34,076 nt of DNA from Ktedonobacteria bacterium (GTDB lineage Bacteria > Chloroflexota > Ktedonobacteria > Ktedonobacterales > JADMIN01). The notes below the pieces were generated by a model. It searched no databases, was not told the origin of the DNA, and saw only the letters and a program-made list of their open reading frames with translations. Location of the stretch: the NCBI GenBank assembly GCA_027307065.1, contig DAHUXT010000006.1, positions 1-34,076 of the forward strand, given 5' to 3'. Position numbers and translations under genes: made by a program. The first letter of the stretch is position 1, and every line of letters starts with the position of its first letter. This document shows, piece after piece, positions 28,779-34,076 of this stretch.

Positions 28779-29813
28779 ATGACGCAGTCGGCTGAGGCGT
28801 ATGCCAACGCGGGCGTAAATCTCGATGCCGCCGATGCGGCGAAAAAGGCGATGCGTACCGCCATCAGGTCGACGCATGGGCCACAGGTGCTCGGCGCAAT
28901 GGGCGGCTTCGGCGGACTCTTTGCGCTGGATACCAGCGGAATGCGCGAGCCGGTGCTCGTCTCGTCCATCGATGGTGTTGGCACCAAGCTCAAGATTGCT
29001 TTCGCGCTCAACCGCCACGAATCCGTCGGCGCTGATCTGGTCAACCACTGCATTGACGACATCCTGGTCTGCGGCGCGCGTCCGCTCTTCTTCCTCGACT
29101 ACCTTGCCCTCGGCGCGATGGATGCGGCCCAGGCGACCGCTGTGGTCAATGGCGTGGCGTCGGCGTGCCGCGAGGCGGAGTGCGCGCTGATTGGCGGCGA
29201 GACGGCGGCGATGCCTGGATTCTACACGCCGGGCGAATACGACCTCGCCGGGTGCATCGTCGGCCTGGCCGAGCGTGACCATCTGGTGAGCGGGGAGCAC
29301 ATTCAGGCGGGCGATGTGGTGATTGGCCTGCCGTCACTGGGCCTGCACACCAACGGCTATTCGCTGGCGCGCGCGGTCTTTGCCAATGCTGATCTCAACG
29401 CGTCAGTGCCCGAACTGGGCCGTTCGCTCGGCGACGAACTGCTGCAGCCGCACCGCTCGTATCTGCGCGAGGTGCTGCCCCTTGTGGATGCTGGCGTGGT
29501 GGCAGGAATGGCGCATATTACCGGAGGCGGCCTGGTCGAGAATCTCCCGCGTGTCGTGCCTGAGGGCCTCACCGTTCGACTCGATGCGACGACCTGGGAC
29601 ATCCTGCCGATCTTCCGGATGATTCAGCGCGAGGGGAACGTCAGTTGGGGCGAGATGCAGCGCGTCTTCAACCTCGGACTTGGCTTCCTCATCTTCTGTC
29701 GCTCTGAGCACGAGGCGCAGGTATTGGCGCAGACGGCAAATGCTGGCGGGCGGCGCGTGGGCGGTGTGACCACGGATACGGGCGTTCGTGTGGTGGTCGA
29801 AGGGATAGCATGA
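28779..29813 (+). CDS. purM: Phosphoribosylformylglycinamidine cyclo-ligase
   Basis: YANAGVNLDAADAAKKAMR, SSIDGVGTKLKIAF, GGETAAMPGFYTPGEYDLAGCIVG, HITGGGLVENLPRV. Confidence 0.95.
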   Translation: MTQSAEAYANAGVNLDAADAAKKAMRTAIRSTHGPQVLGAMGGFGGLFALDTSGMREPVLVSSIDGVGTKLKIAFALNRHESVGADLVNHCIDDILVCGARPLFFLDYLALGAMDAAQATAVVNGVASACREAECALIGGETAAMPGFYTPGEYDLAGCIVGLAERDHLVSGEHIQAGDVVIGLPSLGLHTNGYSLARAVFANADLNASVPELGRSLGDELLQPHRSYLREVLPLVDAGVVAGMAHITGGGLVENLPRVVPEGLTVRLDATTWDILPIFRMIQREGNVSWGEMQRVFNLGLGFLIFCRSEHEAQVLAQTANAGGRRVGGVTTDTGVRVVVEGIA

Positions 29814-30463
29814 ACGAAGAGCAGTCAGATACCCCGGCAATCGCGGTGCTGGTTTCGGGGCGAGGGAGCAACCTCGACGCGATCTTTCGCGCCATTGAAC
29901 AGGGTGACCTGCATGCGCGAGTCGCGCTCGTCATTTCCAGCCGGGCCGATGCGCCCGCGCTCGATATTGCCCGACAGCACGGAGCCGACACAGTAGTGGT
30001 CGCGCCCAAGTCATACGGATCGAGGGCTGAGGCTGGAGCGGCCATCATCGCCGCGCTCACCGCCGCTCAGGTTGACGCTATCGCCCTGGCGGGATTCAAG
30101 CCGATTCTGGATGCCAGCGTCATCGAGGCATATCCCGACCGCATTCTGAACGTTCATCCATCGCTGCTCCCGGCCTTTGCGGGTGGGATGGCTCCCAGGC
30201 CACAGGCCGACGCGCTGGCGGCTGGTGTCAAGCTGAGTGGCTGTACGGTGCATATCGTGACGGCCGATGTCGACGCTGGGCCAATCGTTGCTCAGGCTGC
30301 CGTGCCCGTGCTGGAGGACGACACGGTCGAGACGCTCTCGGCGCGCATCCTCGTCGAGGAGCATCGCCTGCTGCCGCTCACGCTCGAATGGCTGCTCTCA
30401 GGTCGGCTTCAGATAGAGGATGGTCGTGCCCGGCTCGCGCCGGATACCGTGAGCGCCCACTAG
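29810..30463 (+). CDS. purN: Phosphoribosylglycinamide formyltransferase
   Basis: AVLVSGRGSNLDAIFRA, ILNVHPSLLPAF, SGCTVHIVTADVDAGPIVAQAAVPV; 4-nt overlap with purM. Confidence 0.93.
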   Translation: MNEEQSDTPAIAVLVSGRGSNLDAIFRAIEQGDLHARVALVISSRADAPALDIARQHGADTVVVAPKSYGSRAEAGAAIIAALTAAQVDAIALAGFKPILDASVIEAYPDRILNVHPSLLPAFAGGMAPRPQADALAAGVKLSGCTVHIVTADVDAGPIVAQAAVPVLEDDTVETLSARILVEEHRLLPLTLEWLLSGRLQIEDGRARLAPDTVSAH

Positions 30464-30670
30464 AACGGCTCTCGGCACGTCATACGTGTTCCCGCATATC
30501 TCTCGTCGCGTCGCCCAGAGTTGGTCTGACTAGGTCACAAAGCACTGTCGTAGTTTGGCGAATGCAGAGAACGCGACTGCAGGGTCAGCGTGGATATCGA
30601 CCCACATACGCCACAGCACACGTGGTAACAAGCATACTGGCAGGTTCGTTGGCTGCGGAGGACGACAGCG

Positions 30671-30934
30671 ATGAAATTTATGCCGAACGAGTTGAATGGA
30701 GGGCAGAATGTCACCCTCGGATTCACAGCTGCGGAGGCGTTGGTGCTCTTCGAGTTGTTAGCTCGCTGGGAGGAGACCGACGCGGCCTGTGTTCCGCTCG
30801 AACATCAGGCGGAATACCGGGTGCTATGGAACACGCTGGCTATGTTGGAGAGAATACTAGCCGAACCGTTCATGCCCGATTACCAAGACTGGCTCGACCG
30901 GGCGCGAGAACTTGTGCGCGACAAGGAGGAGTAG
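30671..30934 (+). CDS. Small hypothetical protein
   Basis: 87 aa soluble, acidic ORF; GGAGGACG upstream. Confidence 0.55.
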   Translation: MKFMPNELNGGQNVTLGFTAAEALVLFELLARWEETDAACVPLEHQAEYRVLWNTLAMLERILAEPFMPDYQDWLDRARELVRDKEE

Positions 30935-31054
30935 ACGCGCGATGATAGTCGTTGCCTGCGTGCCCAGTATCGGGCAGCGTTTGCGGGTCTATCACACGAC
31001 GGTTTGAGGCGACCGGGCATCACAACGCACAATCATAGCCATCCTGTGAGATAG

Positions 31055-31091
31055 CAAAAAGCCGGTTCCCCTGATTCAGGAGAAACCGGCT
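31055..31091 (-). terminator. Rho-independent terminator of the RRM gene
   Basis: AGCCGGTT (31060-31067) / AACCGGCT (31084-31091) with inner CCTG-ATT-CAGG; followed by T5 on minus. Confidence 0.8.
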
Positions 31092-31146
31092 CGCGCGATC
31101 CGACAAGCCAATCATCAGCGAACGGATCGAACACTACTGGTGTTGT

Positions 31147-31617
31147 CTACCAGCGGTCGCTACGTCCACGGCTGCCAGCATCGTAGCCGTTGTCGTCGTA
31201 GCCGCCACGGCCACCGCCACGACTGCCATATCCGCCGCCGTAGCCGCCACCGCCGTACCCGCCGCGATCGCCACCGCGACCACCGCCACGGCCACCGCGA
31301 TCTCCGCCGCCGTAGCCACCGCCACCGCCGCCATAACCGCCGCCGCCGCCGTAGCCACCGCCACGCTCAGCACGAGGCTGGGCCTCGTTCACACGAATCG
31401 TGCGGTTGCCGAGCATAGTGCCGTTGAGCGCCTGAATGGCGTTGTGCGCCTGCGCATCGTCCGACATCTCGACGAACCCAAAACCCTTGCTCTGACCGGT
31501 GGCGCGGTCCATAATCACCGCGGCATCCAAAACTTCACCAAACGCGCTAAAGAGCTGCGCAAGCTGCTGATTGTCCGTGTTGTAGGGCAAATTGCCTACG
31601 TAAATCCTGGTGGCCAC
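31147..31617 (-). CDS. RRM RNA-binding protein with Gly/Arg/Tyr-rich tail
   Basis: RIYVGNLPYNTDNQQLAQLFSAFGEV (RNP2), GQSKGFGFVEM (RNP1), then (GGYGGGG)n/RGG tail; GTG start with AAGGAG. Confidence 0.93.
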   Translation of the reverse strand: MATRIYVGNLPYNTDNQQLAQLFSAFGEVLDAAVIMDRATGQSKGFGFVEMSDDAQAHNAIQALNGTMLGNRTIRVNEAQPRAERGGGYGGGGGYGGGGGGYGGGDRGGRGGGRGGDRGGYGGGGYGGGYGSRGGGRGGYDDNGYDAGSRGRSDRW

Positions 31618-31639
31618 TAGGCTCCTTCAGTCCTCATGC

Positions 31640-31656
31640 CTGGCCGGGGAGGCCAG
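31640..31656 (-). promoter_or_regulatory. Short perfect stem-loop in the RRM gene 5' leader
   Basis: CTGGCC-GGGGA-GGCCAG, 22 nt upstream of the GTG start. Confidence 0.4.
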
Positions 31657-32014
31657 CTTTCTCAAAAACAAACTCTACCAACTCGCTCGTGGCGCCGTTC
31701 TACGGACGCTCCGGCACTCAACGCGGAGGAACCATCTCTGCCTGAAAGCCACCGGGGAAACCGTGTCAGTTCACCAACTTCCCCATTGTATCTCGCAGCG
31801 ATGTCAATCCGCAAGTCAGCATTGGAATTGCCCTCGTGCCACGCCTGGCAACACTGCAATTTCCGTGCCGGATTCCGCCTGAGTTTCGTATCTGGCGTAT
31901 ACTGCGAATGTTTTGCTACCGTCACCACGTCCATAGCGCAACGTGAATGTCATCGGCAAACACCATCGGTACAAGCCGTTTTCGGTGGCAGTCCAGCGCT
32001 GAAACGGTGCCCAA

Positions 32015-32062
32015 TGTGGATATGTGGATATGTGGATATGTGGATATGTGGATATGTGGATA
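32015..32062 (+). repeat. Six perfect tandem copies of TGTGGATA (8-bp unit) upstream of the speB-like gene
   Basis: Direct count of the sequence; followed by TGAGGAGC, which carries the RBS. Confidence 0.97.
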
Positions 32063-32076
32063 TGAGGAGCTGATTT

Positions 32077-32994
32077 GTGAGTCAAATTCCTGAGCTAGAC
32101 GATGTTCTGGCGCCTAGCCGCGCCTTCATGCATCTCGACGACGAGCAGACCGCCTTCGAGACGTCGCGTGTCGTGGTGGTCCCTGTGCCATTCGATGCGA
32201 CGACCTGTTATCGTCCCGGCACGCGTGAAGGTCCTCAGGCGATCATTGACGCGTCACGCAATTTAGAGCTGTATGATACCGAACTGCGTCGCACCCCCTG
32301 CGATGTCGGCATTCATACGTTACGCGCCATCGAGCCGGTAATGGGGAACGCCGCCGCGATGACCAATCGCATCGAGCAGGTCACCGGCCATCTGCTGGAT
32401 CAGGGCAAGTTCGTCGCGACGCTCGGTGGCGATCACTCGATCTCCATTGGCGTGATACGCGCTTTCGCCGCCCGCCATCCGCACATGTCGGTCTTGCAGA
32501 TCGACGCCCATACCGACCTGCGCGATTCATATGAGGAGAATCCGCTCAGTAGCGCCACCCTCATGCGCCGCGTGCTCGATGTCTGCCCGCGCACCGCACA
32601 GGTAGGCATGCGCAGCATCAGCGAGGCCGAGATGCGGTTGATCGAGGAACGCCAGTTGCCGTTGTGGCTCGCCAGCGATATCGCGGCACGCGGCTTCCGT
32701 GGCGATCGGGGCTGGGTTGATGAGGTGGTAGCATCGCTGGGCGACGAGGTCTACGTCACCTTCGATATCGACGCCTTCGACCCCTCGCTGGTGCCTGGCA
32801 CCGGAACACCAGAGCCGGGTGGCATGGGCTGGTACGAGGTGATGGACCTGCTCAGCGCCGTCGCTGCCAGGCGCAAAATCATCGGCTTCGACGTCGTGGA
32901 GCTTTCGCCGCTGGTAGAAGGGCACGTCAGTCCAGTGGTCGCCGCGAAGCTGGTGTACAAGCTGATCGGCCTGGCGCTGCCTGAGCGCGGATAA
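32077..32994 (+). CDS. speB: Agmatinase/ureohydrolase family protein
   Basis: GGDHSISIGV, LQIDAHTDLRDSYEE, YVTFDIDAFDPSLVPGTGTPEPGG, FDVVELSP; GTG start with GAGGAG 7 nt upstream. Confidence 0.88.
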   Translation: MSQIPELDDVLAPSRAFMHLDDEQTAFETSRVVVVPVPFDATTCYRPGTREGPQAIIDASRNLELYDTELRRTPCDVGIHTLRAIEPVMGNAAAMTNRIEQVTGHLLDQGKFVATLGGDHSISIGVIRAFAARHPHMSVLQIDAHTDLRDSYEENPLSSATLMRRVLDVCPRTAQVGMRSISEAEMRLIEERQLPLWLASDIAARGFRGDRGWVDEVVASLGDEVYVTFDIDAFDPSLVPGTGTPEPGGMGWYEVMDLLSAVAARRKIIGFDVVELSPLVEGHVSPVVAAKLVYKLIGLALPERG

Positions 32995-33001
32995 GCCGCG
33001 A

Positions 33002-33583
33002 CTAGACGTGCAGGGCAATGACGGCGTCGAGCGCGTGGCGTAGCTGCCATGCGAACTCGTCAACGCCCTGGCCGATGATCGGTAACGGCGGTGGCTGCTG
33101 CTCCACGATCTCGCGAAGTGGCGCTATCGCCCGCGCGTGGCCCGCGAATCCACGCATCACCGGGGCGGAGACGAGCGCCATCATCGTCGCCCAGTAGACT
33201 GTGCAGCAGCCAACGATGTCGCCCGCGTTGTAGCGAGGAGCGCCGATGGAGATAGCGTTGGCAACGATGGCGTGAATGTCGTTCAGGCTGTTGATCGCGC
33301 CGACATCGGGCAGGTCGCGCAGTGTCGAGAGTCGTAACTGATACTGGTCAAAGAGTGTCGAGCCGAGGCTATCCAGCAAGAGCGCGTAATTCGTGTCGCT
33401 TAGCAACAACGCCGCGCGCCACCATCCGAAAAGTTGCTCTTCATCCGCCTGAAGCAGCGCGTGTAGATTATGCAGCGACGCCAGACCAACGTGCATCGCG
33501 GTCGGCGGCAATATCTGCGGGGATTGTAGATATGCCCAGGTCGTCGCCACTGATGCTTGAATTGCCGCCAGCCGCACCGCCAT
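33002..33583 (-). CDS. Hypothetical protein
   Basis: 193 aa ORF, convergent with speB, no recognised motif. Confidence 0.55.
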   Translation of the reverse strand: MAVRLAAIQASVATTWAYLQSPQILPPTAMHVGLASLHNLHALLQADEEQLFGWWRAALLLSDTNYALLLDSLGSTLFDQYQLRLSTLRDLPDVGAINSLNDIHAIVANAISIGAPRYNAGDIVGCCTVYWATMMALVSAPVMRGFAGHARAIAPLREIVEQQPPPLPIIGQGVDEFAWQLRHALDAVIALHV

Positions 33584-33663
33584 ACTTCACCACCCACCGT
33601 GTTGGTTGTGACTCTTGCGACATGTGGTGTGTATTGTGCATCGAGTTCACGCTCAATCTGAGC

Positions 33664-33678
33664 GTATAGCGCCTATAC
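33664..33678. promoter_or_regulatory. Palindrome GTATAG-CGC-CTATAC upstream of the 33002-33583 gene
   Basis: Perfect 6-bp arms, about 81 nt upstream of the start codon. Confidence 0.35.
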
Positions 33679-33684
33679 ACACGA

Positions 33685-33719
33685 ACAGCGGCCCCCATTT
33701 ATCACCAGGAGGCCGCTGT
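33685..33719 (-). other. Stem-loop downstream of tRNA-Pro
   Basis: ACAGCGGCC (33685-33693) / GGCCGCTGT (33711-33719), no clear U-tract; possible terminator or processing hairpin. Confidence 0.45.
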
Positions 33720-33722
33720 ATA

Positions 33723-33800
<78 letters not shown>

Positions 33801-33856
33801 ACGTACCCTCACCTTAGCATACATACGAGCGCTTCGTCAAGGCGCGACGGTTGCCT

Positions 33857-34076
33857 TCAGTGCAGACCAGCCGCACGGGCAAGAGCATCTAACCGGGCCG
33901 CCACCTGGTCTGGCGCCCCATCTGGCATGCTGATGAGCGGCTCGTTCATGCCTAGCGCCTGCCACTCACGCAGCCGCGCCACCACCTCATCTGGCGTGCC
34001 AATAATAGCCGTCGCGTCGAGCAGCCGGTCGCTCACCGCGGCAATCGCGCCCTTGTGGCCACTTTCCCAGCCTTTG
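33857..34076 (-). CDS. C-terminal part of an LLM-class oxidoreductase (truncated by window edge)
   Basis: Minus translation ...[72 protein letters not shown]; not in the supplied ORF track. Confidence 0.7.
   Translation of the reverse strand, partial: KGWESGHKGAIAAVSDRLLDATAIIGTPDEVVARLREWQALGMNEPLISMPDGAPDQVAARLDALARAAGLH

Noticed and set aside
31147-31373. GGC/CCA-rich repeats considered as an independent tandem-repeat element, and the Ala/Val-rich minus ORF 31134-31373
   Set aside because: Explained by the Gly/Tyr/Arg-rich C-terminal tail of the RRM protein in its own frame
32015-32062. Tandem repeats considered as a CRISPR array
   Set aside because: 8-bp units with no spacers; not CRISPR
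31636-32073. ORF of 145 aa running through the TGTGGATA array (…MWICGYVDMWICGYVDM…)
   Set aside because: The repeated peptide is just the 8-bp repeat read in frame; upstream part has no coding character and no good RBS was seen
32986-33000. CGCGG-ATAAG-CCGCG mini-hairpin at the speB stop
   Set aside because: Only 5 bp, no U-tract, overlaps the stop codon; expected by chance in GC-rich DNA

Overview
GC-rich bacterial chromosomal segment, probably Chloroflexota (inferred from gene content and protein style, not proven). About 31 protein genes, one partial gene at the right edge and one tRNA-Pro(GGG) are supported. Main blocks, left to right: (1) argJ-argD followed by a TPR protein; (2) a membrane/signalling neighbourhood with a zinc-ribbon TM protein, a tandem-FHA membrane protein next to a transglutaminase-like Cys/His protein, and two similar TM proteins flanking an orphan winged-helix regulator; (3) a coenzyme F420 block (LLM oxidoreductase, PPOX-type enzyme, cofD-cofC-cofE with ATGA overlaps); (4) a GT9 glycosyltransferase; (5) mscS, then a nadD-DUF951-MFS overlapping set; (6) alpha/beta hydrolase, coaE-pyk, VOC protein, ABC-F ATPase; (7) a purine cluster purF-(roadblock/LC7)-purM-purN; (8) an RRM protein with an RGG/Gly-Tyr-rich tail, a speB-like ureohydrolase preceded by six tandem 8-bp repeats, a hypothetical gene, tRNA-Pro and the C-terminus of another LLM oxidoreductase. 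No CRISPR array, IS element, prophage or rRNA was seen. Candidates most worth follow-up: the FHA/transglutaminase-like/TM neighbourhood (about 4.5-10.9 kb), the roadblock gene inside the pur cluster, the TGTGGATA octamer array plus His-to-Ser change in the speB-like gene, and a mutually exclusive hairpin/G-quadruplex motif in the argD leader.
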